A stretch of 34,146 bases of DNA from Oceanospirillaceae bacterium (GCA_018647765.1 JABGSN010000032.1:1-34146); one strand, 5' to 3'; shown: positions 25,129-34,116, numbered from the stretch's first letter. A program made the numbers and translations. The notes: generated by a model not told the origin, from the sequence alone.

Positions 25129-26187
25129 TTAGGGTAGCTCATTAACTGCCAACAGCTCATTGAGAGGCCAGCGCGGTTTTACTTTTAGGGTTAAGTCGTC
25201 GCTTTGCCCTGCTGCCAGACGCTGAGCACCTGCGTATGCGATCATCGCCCCATTGTCGGTGCAATACTCGGGCCTAGGGTAATACACCTTGGCGCGCAAT
25301 TTAGCGGTTTCGGCCGCCAGTTTTTCGCGTAATTTTAGGTTAGCGCTCACGCCACCTGCCATCACCAAGATTGAAATCTCTGTTTGCTGCAACGCACGTC
25401 TACATTTAATGGCCAAAGTATCCACCACAGCCTGCTGAAAGGCCACCGCAATGTCGGCCTTGTCTTGTTGATTGAGGCTGCCTTGCTGCTTTTGAATATC
25501 TTGAATGGCGTATAAGGTGGCTGTTTTGAGGCCACTAAAACTCATATCCAAACCGGGACGGTCAACCATGGGGCGCGGGAACTTAAACCGCGTGGCGTCG
25601 CCCTGCAAGGCTAACTTAGCCACTAATGGGCCGCCGGGGTAGTCCAAGTCCATCATCTTGGCCACCTTATCAAAGGCTTCGCCTGCGGCATCATCTAGCG
25701 ACTCCCCCAGTAGCTCGTAGTCGCCTAGCGAACGCACGTGCACTAATTGGGTATGACCACCCGAAACCAACAACGCCACAAACGGTGGTTTCGGGGCATT
25801 TTTTTCTAACATCGGCGCCAATAAATGGCCTTCCATATGATGTACGCCAAGGGTGGGTATATCCCACGCCATGCCCAATGCTCGACCGGTGGCTGCCCCC
25901 ACCATTAGTGCACCAATGAGGCCAGGACCAGCAGTGTAGGCAATGCCGTCAACATCACCATAGGCAAGGCCGGCCTTACCAAACACCTCACGCATCAAGG
26001 GCACGAGTTTGCGAATGTGGTCGCGGGAGGCTAACTCGGGTACTACGCCGCCGTATTCTGCATGCACTGCCACCTGGCTATATAGGGCTTCAGCCAAAAT
26101 GGCACCATTGCCTAAACCATCCACATCGGTGTCGTAGATTGCCACGCCAGTTTCGTCGCAAGATGTTTCTATGCCTAATACACGCAT
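25129..26187 (-). CDS. tsaD: tRNA N6-threonylcarbamoyladenosine (t6A37) transferase TsaD
   Basis: Catalytic subunit that, with TsaB and TsaE, moves the threonylcarbamoyl group onto A37 of ANN-decoding tRNAs. The 352 residues begin [19 protein letters not shown]; the metal-binding HMEGH lies near residue 111, then [35 protein letters not shown] and MAGGVSAN, with [12 protein letters not shown] near the end. I take the ATG at 26187; a TTG four codons upstream has no support. The gene is divergent from rpsU, 282 bases apart, as in many gammaproteobacteria. The ileX-type tRNA at the right end is the sort of tRNA it modifies. Confidence 0.96.
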   Translation of the reverse strand: MRVLGIETSCDETGVAIYDTDVDGLGNGAILAEALYSQVAVHAEYGGVVPELASRDHIRKLVPLMREVFGKAGLAYGDVDGIAYTAGPGLIGALMVGAATGRALGMAWDIPTLGVHHMEGHLLAPMLEKNAPKPPFVALLVSGGHTQLVHVRSLGDYELLGESLDDAAGEAFDKVAKMMDLDYPGGPLVAKLALQGDATRFKFPRPMVDRPGLDMSFSGLKTATLYAIQDIQKQQGSLNQQDKADIAVAFQQAVVDTLAIKCRRALQQTEISILVMAGGVSANLKLREKLAAETAKLRAKVYYPRPEYCTDNGAMIAYAGAQRLAAGQSDDLTLKVKPRWPLNELLAVNELP

Positions 26188-26324
26188 CAATAAAGCCAAA
26201 TAAAGTCTATAATAGGGCGCGAATTTTACCCCTCATCCGCCTCAATAACCACCTGCACAAGTGGCTATAGTCACAGTTAACTCATAACTTGAGTAAAAGT
26301 CTGCTAACTTAACCCAAACTGGGG

Positions 26325-26354
26325 TTTACACTGACTAACACATAGGAGTAAAAT
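26325..26354 (+). promoter_or_regulatory. Probable sigma-70 promoter for rpsU-yqeY-dnaG-rpoD
   Basis: TTTACA (26325-26330) and TAAAAT (26349-26354) are each five of six matches to consensus and are 18 bases apart. It lies 115 bases upstream of the rpsU ATG. An inverted repeat AACCC / GGGTT (26311-26326) overlaps the -35 and could be an operator. The remaining 26200-26469 gap shows no other gene. Confidence 0.65.
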
Positions 26355-26469
26355 ACGCGGCCTTGAACACTCAGGAACACCTTCCGATAGCCGTTAACAC
26401 AATGACTGGAATGTGAATAGAAAACATTAGGATTACTGCCTACCGCAGCATCCACAATTAGGTAAAGAT

Positions 26470-26685
26470 ATGCCAGCTGTAAAACTGAAAGACAACGAAC
26501 CATTTGACATCGCCCTACGTCGCTTCAAGCGCGCTTGTGAAAAAGCAGGCACTTTAGCAGACGTGCGTTCAAAAGAATTCTACGAAAAGCCTACCAGCGT
26601 TCGTAAGCGTCAAGCTGCTGCTGCAGTTAAGCGTCATGCTAAGAAGCTAGTACGCGAAAACCGTCGTCACGTTCGTCTTTACTAG
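26470..26685 (+). CDS. rpsU: 30S ribosomal protein bS21
   Basis: Small basic ribosomal protein near the mRNA exit on the 30S platform, involved in initiation. The 71 residues match bS21 over the full length ([20 protein letters not shown]; then [12 protein letters not shown] and a basic end [10 protein letters not shown]). It is the first gene of the macromolecular synthesis cluster. The leader is about 115 bases, and an attenuator-like hairpin follows the stop, which would let rpsU be expressed more strongly than the dnaG and rpoD genes downstream. Confidence 0.98.
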   Translation: MPAVKLKDNEPFDIALRRFKRACEKAGTLADVRSKEFYEKPTSVRKRQAAAAVKRHAKKLVRENRRHVRLY

Positions 26686-26728
26686 GTTTTACACCTACTA
26701 ATACAGAACCTTGCACGACCTGTTAATT

Positions 26729-26746
26729 GCACTATAGATATAGTGC
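26729..26746. repeat. Perfect palindrome downstream of rpsU
   Basis: GCACTATA and TATAGTGC form an eight-pair stem around two bases. It lacks a U-run, so it is not a plain terminator. It could be an operator, an RNA processing site or an mRNA 3' stabiliser for the short rpsU transcript. Position in the rpsU-yqeY gap, 20 bases before a terminator-like hairpin. Confidence 0.55.
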
Positions 26747-26764
26747 GGCTAACCATCTTTACAT

Positions 26765-26803
26765 AGGGGCGGTTTTTCAGTTACCCGCCCCTTTGTCGTT
26801 TCT
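26765..26803 (+). terminator. Attenuator-like terminator between rpsU and yqeY
   Basis: AGGGGCGG (26765-26772) pairs with CCGCCCCT (26785-26792) around a 12-base loop, followed by a U-rich but interrupted tail. The E. coli macromolecular synthesis operon has a partial terminator at the same place, after rpsU, to reduce dnaG-rpoD expression, and this hairpin is the natural counterpart. Its loose tail suits partial read-through. Confidence 0.7.
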
Positions 26804-26871
26804 GACGTTTGCGCATAAAGCCCAAATGCATCAACATCAAGCAACTGAAACCAACATAGGCAGAACTCACC

Positions 26872-27318
26872 ATGTCAGACTTAAAGCTTCAACTTAAAGA
26901 CGCTCAAAAACAAGCCATGCGTGACAAAAACAAGCCTCGCTTAACCTGCATTCGCACCATGCTTGCAGAATTCAAGCGCATTGAAGTAGACGAGCGCATC
27001 GAACTAGACCAGGCCCGCGGCCTAGGTGTGTTAGACAAAATGCTCAAACAACGCCGCGACTCGATCACCCAATACGAAGCAGCAGCACGCCAAGACTTGG
27101 CCGACGTCGAGCACTTTGAAATGGGCGTGATTCAAGAATTTTTACCCACACCTTTAACCGATGACGAAGTGACTGCGCTAATCGCACAAGCCATTACCGA
27201 CACTGGCGCGAACAACATGAAGGACATGGGTAAAGTCATGGGCGTACTTAAGCCACAGTTGCAAGGACGCGCAGATATTGGCAAAGTAAGCGGTAAGATT
27301 AAAGCGCAACTCGCGTAA
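26872..27318 (+). CDS. yqeY: GatB/YqeY domain protein
   Basis: Stand-alone copy of the helical tail domain of GatB, 148 residues, starting MSDLKLQLKDAQKQAMRDKN. Conserved segments are RLTCIRTMLAEFKR (here as LTCIRTMLAEFKR), VLDKMLKQRRDSITQYEAA, EMGVIQEFLPTPL and MGKVMGVLKPQLQGRADIG. The domain is thought to touch tRNA, but the cellular role of YqeY is unsettled. It sits between rpsU and dnaG, the common pseudomonad arrangement, and probably shares their transcript. The dnaG start follows 24 bases after its stop. Confidence 0.92.
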   Translation: MSDLKLQLKDAQKQAMRDKNKPRLTCIRTMLAEFKRIEVDERIELDQARGLGVLDKMLKQRRDSITQYEAAARQDLADVEHFEMGVIQEFLPTPLTDDEVTALIAQAITDTGANNMKDMGKVMGVLKPQLQGRADIGKVSGKIKAQLA

Positions 27319-27342
27319 GCTTTTATAAAAAAGGCAAACCCC

Positions 27343-29370
27343 TTGGCCGCACGCATACCGCAATCGTTTATCGATGACCTACTCGACCGCACCGACATTG
27401 TTGATTTGGTTGATAGCCGCGTAAAGCTCAAAAAAACTGGCCGCAACTACTCCGCTTGCTGCCCCTTTCACAAAGAAAAAACACCCTCCTTTAGCGTGGC
27501 ACCAGACAAACAGTTTTACTACTGCTTTGGCTGTGGCGCTGGCGGCAATGCCATTGGCTTTTTAATGGAGTTAGAAAACCTTAATTTTCCCGAAGCGGTA
27601 GAAGAACTCGCAGGCAAAGCCGGCCTCACGGTACCTAAAGACGACGGCATTACCAGCCAAGCGGCCACCGAGGCCAGCCAAGCCAAAACCAAGGCTCGCA
27701 ACCAAGCCTACGACCTACTCAACCGTGCTAGCCAGTATTACCAGAGCCAACTACGGCGCCACAGCGAGCGCCAAAAAGCAGTGTTTTACCTTAAAGGCCG
27801 AGGCCTCAGCGGCCAAATCGCTCAACGCTTTGGCATTGGCTACGCCCCCACTGGCTGGCAGAACCTAATGACGGAACTCGCCCCCAATGGCTGCCAAGAA
27901 TCCAACCAAGAACAACACTTGATTGATTGCGGCATGGTGGTTGAGAAAGAAGAAAGCAAACGCCGTTACGACCGCTTTCGTGACCGTATTATGTTCCCCA
28001 TTAAAGACTACAAGGGCCGCATTATTGCCTTTGGTGGCCGCGTATTAGGCGACGAAAAACCAAAATATCTCAACTCGCCAGAAACCGAGGTATTCCACAA
28101 ACAGCGCGAACTGTACGGCCTCTACGAAGCCCGCCAGCAAGAACGCAACCTCAAGCGTATTTTGGTGGTTGAAGGGTACATGGATGTCGTGGCCCTAGCG
28201 CAGCATCAAATTAACTATGCCGTGGCCACCTTAGGCACCAGCACCAGCAGCTATCACTTAGAACGCATTTTTAAGCTCGTCAGCGAGGTGGTTTTTTGTT
28301 TTGATGGCGATGCCGCCGGCCTCAAGGCCGCCGACCGAGCCATGCACACCTGCCTACCGTTTATGGAAGACGGCCGACAAGCACGGTTTTTATTGCTACC
28401 AGACGGTGAAGACCCCGACTCATTAGTGCGCCAAATCGGTAAAGATCAACTCAGCCAACGCATTGTTGAAGCCACACCGCTGAGCGACTTTCTGTTTCAG
28501 CGACTGGGCAAAGAGCTAGACCCGCACAACTTAGAACACCGCGCCAAATTAGCCACCGACGCCAACCCACTGATCAACACCATGCCCAATGGCATCATGC
28601 GCAGCATGATGCAGGCACGCTTGAGCAAAATTACCGGCCTAGATAAAGACACCCTGGCCGAACTTGCGGCCCTTAAAGCACCTGCCGTTGCGGCGCAATC
28701 CGCCACCGTAGACACATCGGCGCCCACACCAACAGCAGCCAAGCCATCGCCAGAAATAGCACCTCATAGCACCCACGACTACGCCGATTACCACATGGCT
28801 GATAGCGAGTCACACACCGATGACGATGCCCGGTACTGGCACTCGGATGAGCACCAGGCAGCGCCTCAAATGCCGCAAGATGCCGCTCCGGCGCATAACT
28901 TTAACGCCAACTTACCCAAGGTGCAAAATCCAGCTCAAGCGGCCATTCGAGTCATCCTTCGCCACCCAGAAACAGTACAACACATCAGCCAAATCCCTAG
29001 CCACCTTGGCCAATTACTGATGCCCGATGCCGCGGTGTTAACCCAGCTATTAACCACCATTCAAGCCATGCAAGTAACCCTTGGGCGCTGGCCGATCACC
29101 TCCGAAGTGCACATTGAATGTGCCCCATGGGATGCTTGGCCAATGTTACGCCAACTCGCCGCCATGGAGTCACTGTTGCCACTAGGTGATCACGCCCAAC
29201 AACTTCAAGCCGCCATCGATAAGTTGCTCGAACACCACCTAGACGAGCGCTTTAACCAGCTATTACATCAAGTTGCGCAACCCAATTCCGACCCAACAGC
29301 CAAACAACAGATAAAAACCCTGTTAAAAGAAAAAGAAGAGTTGCAAAAGCGGCTGAAAAGTAGACAATAG
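27343..29370 (+). CDS. dnaG: DNA primase
   Basis: Makes the RNA primers for replication, recruited by DnaB helicase. The 675 residues start from a TTG codon at 27343, preceded by AAAAAAGG; the product start AARIPQSFIDDLL is exactly that of other primases, so the TTG start is well supported. The CHC2 zinc finger has Cys40, His43, Cys61 and Cys64. The TOPRIM core has VVEGYMDVVALA (Glu277) and FCFDGDAAG (Asp321, Asp323). A low-complexity Ala/Thr/His/Asp-rich linker (~446-531) leads to the DnaB-binding helical domain (~532-675). The linker is longer than in E. coli DnaG (581 residues). TTG may reduce translation, in keeping with low primase levels. Confidence 0.97.
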   Translation: MAARIPQSFIDDLLDRTDIVDLVDSRVKLKKTGRNYSACCPFHKEKTPSFSVAPDKQFYYCFGCGAGGNAIGFLMELENLNFPEAVEELAGKAGLTVPKDDGITSQAATEASQAKTKARNQAYDLLNRASQYYQSQLRRHSERQKAVFYLKGRGLSGQIAQRFGIGYAPTGWQNLMTELAPNGCQESNQEQHLIDCGMVVEKEESKRRYDRFRDRIMFPIKDYKGRIIAFGGRVLGDEKPKYLNSPETEVFHKQRELYGLYEARQQERNLKRILVVEGYMDVVALAQHQINYAVATLGTSTSSYHLERIFKLVSEVVFCFDGDAAGLKAADRAMHTCLPFMEDGRQARFLLLPDGEDPDSLVRQIGKDQLSQRIVEATPLSDFLFQRLGKELDPHNLEHRAKLATDANPLINTMPNGIMRSMMQARLSKITGLDKDTLAELAALKAPAVAAQSATVDTSAPTPTAAKPSPEIAPHSTHDYADYHMADSESHTDDDARYWHSDEHQAAPQMPQDAAPAHNFNANLPKVQNPAQAAIRVILRHPETVQHISQIPSHLGQLLMPDAAVLTQLLTTIQAMQVTLGRWPITSEVHIECAPWDAWPMLRQLAAMESLLPLGDHAQQLQAAIDKLLEHHLDERFNQLLHQVAQPNSDPTAKQQIKTLLKEKEELQKRLKSRQ

Positions 29371-29528
29371 CCTTACCTAAGGATCTTATACTGGTCCGCG
29401 GCCCAAGGGCGGCATGCTAAGCATTGCAAAAACAGACCCATTTAGAGCCATCGTCTAGTGCAGGCACTCAAAAGCACAATTCATTAGCTAATTCCGAGTC
29501 ATTTGTGGAAGAACCTCCGCTTCTCGAC

Positions 29529-29534
29529 TATAAT
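29529..29534 (+). promoter_or_regulatory. Possible internal promoter (-10) before rpoD
   Basis: A perfect TATAAT lies 45 bases upstream of the rpoD ATG within the 209-bp dnaG-rpoD gap. The best -35-like element, TTGTGG, is 20 bases away, longer than usual. E. coli rpoD also has promoters of its own near the end of dnaG. Low to moderate support. Confidence 0.4.
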
Positions 29535-29579
29535 GGAGAGCTAGCATTTTATATTATCCGTCCACCTAATAGGGTAGTC

Positions 29580-31388
29580 ATGGCCGCCAACGAACAGCAG
29601 CAATCGCGTTTAAAACAACTGATCACCAAAGGTCGTGAACAGGGTTTCTTAACTTACGCAGAAGTTAACGATCACCTGCCACAAGATATCGCCGATCCAG
29701 ATCAAGTCGAAGACATTATCGGCATGATCAACGACATGGGTATTACTGTATCTGAGCAAGCGCCAGATGCTGAAACTTTACTCATGACCGATGGTGACTC
29801 CACCGACGAAGCCGCCGCCGAAGAAGCTGCCGCAGCCCTGGCTGCAGTAGAAACAGAAGCCGGCCGCACCACCGACCCCGTACGTATGTACATGCGCGAG
29901 ATGGGCACCGTAGAGCTCCTAACTCGCGAAGGCGAAATCGTCATTGCCAAGCGCATCGAAGAAGGCTTACGCGATGTTATGTCTGCCGTAGCACACTATC
30001 CAGATAGCGTAATTACCATCATTAACGCCTACAAACGCATTGTTGAAGATGAAGGCCGCTTAAGCGACCTGTTCAGCGGTTATATCGATCCAGATGGTGA
30101 GCCAAACCCATCTCCAATCAACCCCACCACCGTGGTTAAAAGCGATGATGACGAGGACGAGGAAGAAACAGATAACGGCCCAGATCCAATTGAAACTGCA
30201 GAGCGTTTTGCAGAATTAGAAGAACACCTAGTTAAAACCTTGCTGCTGGTTGAAAAACACGGCCGCGAGAGCAAACAAGCCAAAGAATCATACGCCCACC
30301 TTGGTTTCTTGTTCTCACCTCTTAAGCTGGTACCCAAACACTTTGAGTCAATTGCTAAGTGGCCACGCGCCGCACTAGCCAATATTCGTGCGCAAGAAAA
30401 GATCATCAGCACCATTTGTTATCGTAAAGCCAAAATGCCGCGTGAAGACTTCCTAGCGCAGTTTCCAGGCAACGAAACCAACACTGGCTGGGCCGACGAA
30501 CTCATTGCCCAAAACGCTCCTTACTCTAATATTATCCGTCGCAATGCGGTAGACCTTAGGCGTGCGCAACGCAAACTGGCCATGATAGTGGACGACTCGG
30601 GCATTAGCCTGAGCGAAATCAAAGATATCCACCGCCGCATGACCATTGGCGAGGCCCGTACCCGCCGCGCCAAGAAAGAAATGGTAGAAGCCAACTTACG
30701 TTTGGTCATCTCTATTGCCAAAAAATACACCAACCGTGGTTTGCAGTTCTTAGACTTGATCCAAGAAGGCAACATAGGCTTAATGAAAGCCGTAGATAAG
30801 TTTGAATACCGCCGTGGTTATAAGTTCTCTACGTATGCCACTTGGTGGATTCGCCAGGCCATCACTCGCTCAATCGCAGACCAAGCACGTACCATTCGTA
30901 TTCCGGTACATATGATCGAGACCATCAACAAGCTGAACCGTATTTCTCGTCAAATGCTACAGGAAATGGGCCGCGAACCTACGCCAGAAGAATTAGGCGA
31001 ACGTATGGAAATGCCGGAAGATAAGATCCGCAAGGTATTAAAAATCGCTAAAGAGCCGATTTCTATGGAAACCCCCATCGGCGACGATGAAGATTCTAGC
31101 CTAGGCGACTTTATTGAAGATAGCTCCATGGACTCCCCAATCGACTCCGCTACTGGCGAAGGCTTAAGGGAAGCCACCAAGGATGTATTGGCAGGCCTTA
31201 CAGCCCGTGAATCTAAGGTATTGCGTATGCGTTTCGGTATCGAAATGAACACCGACCATACCCTAGAAGAAGTAGGTAAACAGTTTGACGTAACACGTGA
31301 ACGTATTCGTCAAATCGAAGCCAAAGCCTTACGTAAATTGCGCCACCCAATGCGCTCAGATCATCTACGTAGCTTCATCGAAGATTAA
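29580..31388 (+). CDS. rpoD: RNA polymerase primary sigma factor RpoD (sigma-70)
   Basis: Housekeeping sigma factor. The 602-residue product starts [20 protein letters not shown], with region 1.1 (~1-80), region 1.2 ([20 protein letters not shown]), an acidic non-conserved segment (around [15 protein letters not shown]), region 2 ([20 protein letters not shown] then [17 protein letters not shown]), region 3 and region 4.2 ([20 protein letters not shown]). The ATG at 29580 is selected because homologues begin there and AGGGTA lies just upstream; the frame is open 52 codons further upstream to a TTG, but that part has no family resemblance. A strong terminator follows 25 bases after the stop. 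Confidence 0.97.
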   Translation: MAANEQQQSRLKQLITKGREQGFLTYAEVNDHLPQDIADPDQVEDIIGMINDMGITVSEQAPDAETLLMTDGDSTDEAAAEEAAAALAAVETEAGRTTDPVRMYMREMGTVELLTREGEIVIAKRIEEGLRDVMSAVAHYPDSVITIINAYKRIVEDEGRLSDLFSGYIDPDGEPNPSPINPTTVVKSDDDEDEEETDNGPDPIETAERFAELEEHLVKTLLLVEKHGRESKQAKESYAHLGFLFSPLKLVPKHFESIAKWPRAALANIRAQEKIISTICYRKAKMPREDFLAQFPGNETNTGWADELIAQNAPYSNIIRRNAVDLRRAQRKLAMIVDDSGISLSEIKDIHRRMTIGEARTRRAKKEMVEANLRLVISIAKKYTNRGLQFLDLIQEGNIGLMKAVDKFEYRRGYKFSTYATWWIRQAITRSIADQARTIRIPVHMIETINKLNRISRQMLQEMGREPTPEELGERMEMPEDKIRKVLKIAKEPISMETPIGDDEDSSLGDFIEDSSMDSPIDSATGEGLREATKDVLAGLTARESKVLRMRFGIEMNTDHTLEEVGKQFDVTRERIRQIEAKALRKLRHPMRSDHLRSFIED

Positions 31389-31412
31389 GCCTAGACCTAT
31401 AATTAGGCCAAT

Positions 31413-31466
31413 AAAAAGCCATGCTCAGCTGCTAAACACTTGTCGGCAGTTGGGCATGGCTTTTTT
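31413..31466. terminator. Bidirectional terminator between rpoD and the VF530-type gene
   Basis: AAAAAGCCATGC (31413-31424) pairs perfectly with GCATGGCTTTTT (31454-31465), and the stem continues after a one-base bulge on each side with CAGCTGC / GCAGTTG (one G-U pair). Both strands have a T-run at the 3' side, so it serves rpoD (+) and the convergent gene at 31474 (-). Confidence 0.93.
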
Positions 31467-31473
31467 GTGTTTG

Positions 31474-32028
31474 TTACTTAAGTTTATTGCGGGAATTCGC
31501 CCACGGGTCAAAATTCCCACTCTCATCTTTAACCGGCGTCTCTGCACGTGCTTTAGGCTGAGGCGTCCACGGCGACTTGGGTTCAGACCGGCCACCCGCC
31601 TTTTGCCAAGGCTTATCATCACTACGTGAGCTCTGGCTACGGCCAGACTTACGGTCATAATCTTGAGCCAGCTTGGCACGCTGCTCCTGCATCCGTTCAG
31701 CATCCTCCAAGGTTAACTCACACGGCTCTCCGGGCACCTGACCTTCTGGGATAATGCGATCTCTAGGGGGCAACTCAAATTGGTCACTCGCCACCTTAGG
31801 TAAGTTTTTAAACTTGTAAAGGTAAAAGCCCTCTACCTTTTCGCGAGCCCAGGTTGTTTTCTTCAAAAACTTAACACTAGATTCAATACTTGGATTAATT
31901 TTGAAGGTGTTAATCCACAGGTAAGCGTGAAGAATTTCAAAGCCATAGTGATCCACAATTTCCGTCAACATGGTTTTCAAATTCAAACCATGCAAAGGGT
32001 TATTTTGGTAATTAACGTCGTCTGTCAT
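31474..32028 (-). CDS. VF530 (DUF2132) family protein with long disordered C-terminal tail
   Basis: The 184-residue product has an N-terminal ~65-residue domain resembling VF530/DUF2132: [20 protein letters not shown], then [20 protein letters not shown] and VEGFYLYKF. Proteins of this small family are thought to bind DNA, based on a structure from Aliivibrio fischeri VF530. The rest (~95-184) is rich in Glu, Gln, Arg, Ser, Pro and looks disordered (for example [18 protein letters not shown]), ending [14 protein letters not shown] choose the ATG at 32028; a GTG four codons upstream (32040) is also possible. It converges on rpoD and shares its terminator. Its role is unknown. Confidence 0.8.
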   Translation of the reverse strand: MTDDVNYQNNPLHGLNLKTMLTEIVDHYGFEILHAYLWINTFKINPSIESSVKFLKKTTWAREKVEGFYLYKFKNLPKVASDQFELPPRDRIIPEGQVPGEPCELTLEDAERMQEQRAKLAQDYDRKSGRSQSSRSDDKPWQKAGGRSEPKSPWTPQPKARAETPVKDESGNFDPWANSRNKLK

Positions 32029-32164
32029 GCGCTTGTGCACCCTATAAGAATTATTGCGCTAATTATACCCTATAGTCACGCCTAATCGTTTACTAACACA
32101 CCTATTGACTCCAACCTTTGACGGCGGCTATATTGCAGACAGTAACCCCCTTGATGTTAGGCTT

Positions 32165-33127
32165 ATGTCATTTACCCTATTTAAATCAAACAATGCCATC
32201 GGCATTATTTGTGCCATTGGCGCTAGCCTGTGCTTTTCTGCCACTGATGTGACCATCAAGTTCCTCAGCGAGGCCTATGCTCTGCATCAAATCATCCTGT
32301 TACGCTCGTTAATTGGCATATTTGTTATTATTCTTCTAGTGGTGGCTGGAAAAGGCAGTTGGCGCAGTTTCAAAACCCAGCGCTTAACCACCCACCTTAT
32401 ACGGGGTGGTTTTGTCGTCATGGCCAACATGCTGTTTTTCTTGGGCTTAGCCGCCATGCCATTGGCGGATGCGGTGGCTTTGTTTTTTATTAGCCCGAGC
32501 CTCGTCACCTTATTCTCCATCATTTTTCTAAAAGAACAGGTGGGACCACACCGATGGTTTGCTATAGCTTTGGGTTTTGCTGGCGTATTAGTAATGGTTC
32601 AGCCTGGCAGCAATAGCTTTGTATCAGCGTCCTTACTGCCCATTAGCGCCGCCTTTGGCTATGCGGCCTTGCACACCCTTACACGTACCATGCGCGCCAC
32701 TGAGTCAGCCTCCACCATGACCTTTTACATCCAACTGACGTTTATTTTCGTGAGTACCTCCATGTGGGTCATCGTAGGTGACGGTAGCTATAACCAGCCC
32801 GACAACCCATCGCTCAATTTTTTACTGCGCCAATGGGCCCCATGGCAAACCCCAGACCTTAAACTATTTGTCATGTTAGGCGTAGCCAGCACCTTTGGCG
32901 GTTACCTTATTAGCCAAGCCTACCGTATAGCCGAAGCCTCATTAGCCGCGCCCTTTGAATACACAGCACTACCGTTAGCCATGATTTGGGGTGTGGTCAT
33001 ATTTGGCCAATGGCCCAGCCATATCACATTGATTGGCAGCAGCCTCATTTTAGCATCCGGCCTTTATACCTTGTATAGAGAATTGCTCCACCGACCTAAA
33101 CAACAACAGGACGCACCCCACTTGTAG
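32165..33127 (+). CDS. EamA (DMT superfamily) transporter
   Basis: A 320-residue membrane protein of the drug/metabolite transporter superfamily, with about ten hydrophobic segments arranged as two five-helix EamA repeats. The first repeat shows AIGIICAIGASLCFSATDV and LLRSLIGIFVIILLVV, and the pattern ALFFISPSLVTLFSIIFLKE is typical of helix 4 and its following basic loop; the second repeat ends in YTALPLAMIWGVVIFGQWPS and LIGSSLILASGLYTL. Substrates in this family vary widely (amino acids, S-adenosylmethionine, others) and cannot be inferred here. I take the ATG at 32165 after TTAGG; a TTG 20 codons upstream lacks support. A dioxygenase gene begins 12 bases downstream, so the two are likely co-transcribed. 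Confidence 0.85.
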   Translation: MSFTLFKSNNAIGIICAIGASLCFSATDVTIKFLSEAYALHQIILLRSLIGIFVIILLVVAGKGSWRSFKTQRLTTHLIRGGFVVMANMLFFLGLAAMPLADAVALFFISPSLVTLFSIIFLKEQVGPHRWFAIALGFAGVLVMVQPGSNSFVSASLLPISAAFGYAALHTLTRTMRATESASTMTFYIQLTFIFVSTSMWVIVGDGSYNQPDNPSLNFLLRQWAPWQTPDLKLFVMLGVASTFGGYLISQAYRIAEASLAAPFEYTALPLAMIWGVVIFGQWPSHITLIGSSLILASGLYTLYRELLHRPKQQQDAPHL

Positions 33128-33138
33128 GAGCCATACCC

Positions 33139-33972
33139 ATGGGTAAAGTACTGACACAACAGCAAATTGACGACTATCAAACAACCGGTTTTGTCTCCCC
33201 GATTGATGTCATGTCTGAAGACGAAGCATTAGCTTACGCACAACGTTTACAGCATGCAGAAACCCAATACCCTAGCGACTTAAGGGGTGCAAACCGCAAT
33301 AACGCCCACCTCTGCTTTAAATTTTTAGACGAGCTCGCCTACCATCCCAGAGTTTTAGACGCCGTTGAGGACCTTATTGGGGCAGAGTTTTCGCTTTGGG
33401 GTAGTGTGTTATTTATTAAAGAACCCAGCTCCAGCCATTTCGTTAGCTGGCACCAAGACGCCACCTATATGGGTATTACCCCTCGCCACTTTGTTACCCC
33501 TTGGATCGCATTGACACCAAGCACCCGCCAAACCGGCTGCATGAGCATGATTCCAGGCAGCCACCACAATGACATCCAACCCCACGAAGACACTTACGGT
33601 GCAGACAATATACTCACTCGGGGGCAAGAGGTTAAGAATATAGACCCCTCCCAAGCCGTAGATCTCATCTTAAAGCCCGGACAAATGTCGATCCATCACG
33701 CCATGATCGTGCATGGTTCTCAACCCAACCTCAGTAAACACCAGCGGCGTATTGGTTTTGCCCTGCAATCGTTCATGCCCACAGGCGCACGCCAAACCAT
33801 AGGTAAAAATTACTGGTCCCCAGTACGGGGTCGATGCGCACAGGCAAGCGACGTTGCACTCAAACGCCCCAACCACGATATGGACCCCACCGGCATAGCC
33901 GAACGGAACAAGGCCAATAAAAACTTTAGCGATATTCTATATCACGGCGCAAAGACAAAAAGAGACTATTAA
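33139..33972 (+). CDS. Phytanoyl-CoA dioxygenase (PhyH) family Fe(II)/2-oxoglutarate-dependent oxygenase
   Basis: A 277-residue cupin-fold oxygenase. The iron ligands are His105 and Asp107 in SWHQDATYMG and His192 in MIVHGSQPN; Arg203 or Arg204 (HQRRIGF) should bind the 2-oxoglutarate carboxylate. Because the Asp is kept (halogenases such as SyrB2 have Ala), hydroxylation is the expected chemistry. WIALTPSTRQTGCMSMIPGSH is the usual strand before the ligand loop (given here as WIALTPST and GCMSMIPGSHH). The substrate is unknown; members act on acyl-CoAs, ectoine, amino acids and antibiotics. TAGGAG precedes the ATG at 33139. The upstream EamA transporter may move its substrate or product. Confidence 0.87.
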   Translation: MGKVLTQQQIDDYQTTGFVSPIDVMSEDEALAYAQRLQHAETQYPSDLRGANRNNAHLCFKFLDELAYHPRVLDAVEDLIGAEFSLWGSVLFIKEPSSSHFVSWHQDATYMGITPRHFVTPWIALTPSTRQTGCMSMIPGSHHNDIQPHEDTYGADNILTRGQEVKNIDPSQAVDLILKPGQMSIHHAMIVHGSQPNLSKHQRRIGFALQSFMPTGARQTIGKNYWSPVRGRCAQASDVALKRPNHDMDPTGIAERNKANKNFSDILYHGAKTKRDY

Positions 33973-33997
33973 ATCAGTGTTTTAGAGCTTCTGAATC

Positions 33998-34026
33998 TTG
34001 CCCTAAACCACCAGCACGGGTATCAT
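33998..34026 (+). promoter_or_regulatory. Probable promoter of the tRNA gene
   Basis: TTGCCC (33998-34003) and TATCAT (34021-34026) are spaced 17 bases and are followed by a GC-rich discriminator, common for stable RNA genes under stringent control. The tRNA begins 14 bases after the -10. An inverted AGCACG / CGTGCT straddles the -10. Confidence 0.65.
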
Positions 34027-34040
34027 GCGTGCTCCCATAC

Positions 34041-34116
34041 GGGCCTGTGGCGCAGCGGTTAGCGCAGAGGACTCATAATCCTTTGGTCGTCAGTTCAAAT
34101 CTGACCAGGCCCACCA
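34041..34116 (+). tRNA. tRNA with CAU anticodon, probable tRNA-Ile2 (lysidine-modified)
   Basis: A full cloverleaf of 76 bases including encoded CCA. The acceptor stem GGGCCTG/CAGGCCC is fully paired, the anticodon loop CTCATAA has CAT at 34074-34076, and the T-arm is GTCAG-TTCAAAT-CTGAC. CAU can mean initiator Met, elongator Met or Ile2. Initiator is excluded because bases 1-72 pair (G-C). Pairs C4-G69 and C5-G68, and the short D loop AGCGGTTA, resemble E. coli ileX/ileY rather than metT (U4-A69, A5-U68); these pairs are TilS recognition features. I therefore favour Ile2 decoding AUA, with elongator Met as the alternative. Confidence 0.85.

Noticed and set aside
29424-29579. In-frame 52-codon N-terminal extension of rpoD from a TTG
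   Set aside because: It has no resemblance to sigma factors, contains a perfect TATAAT, and homologues begin at the ATG at 29580 that has its own ribosome site.
31297-31629. 110-residue + strand open frame across the end of rpoD
   Set aside because: It overlaps rpoD region 4, the strong bidirectional terminator and the reverse-strand VF530-type gene; it is a shadow frame.
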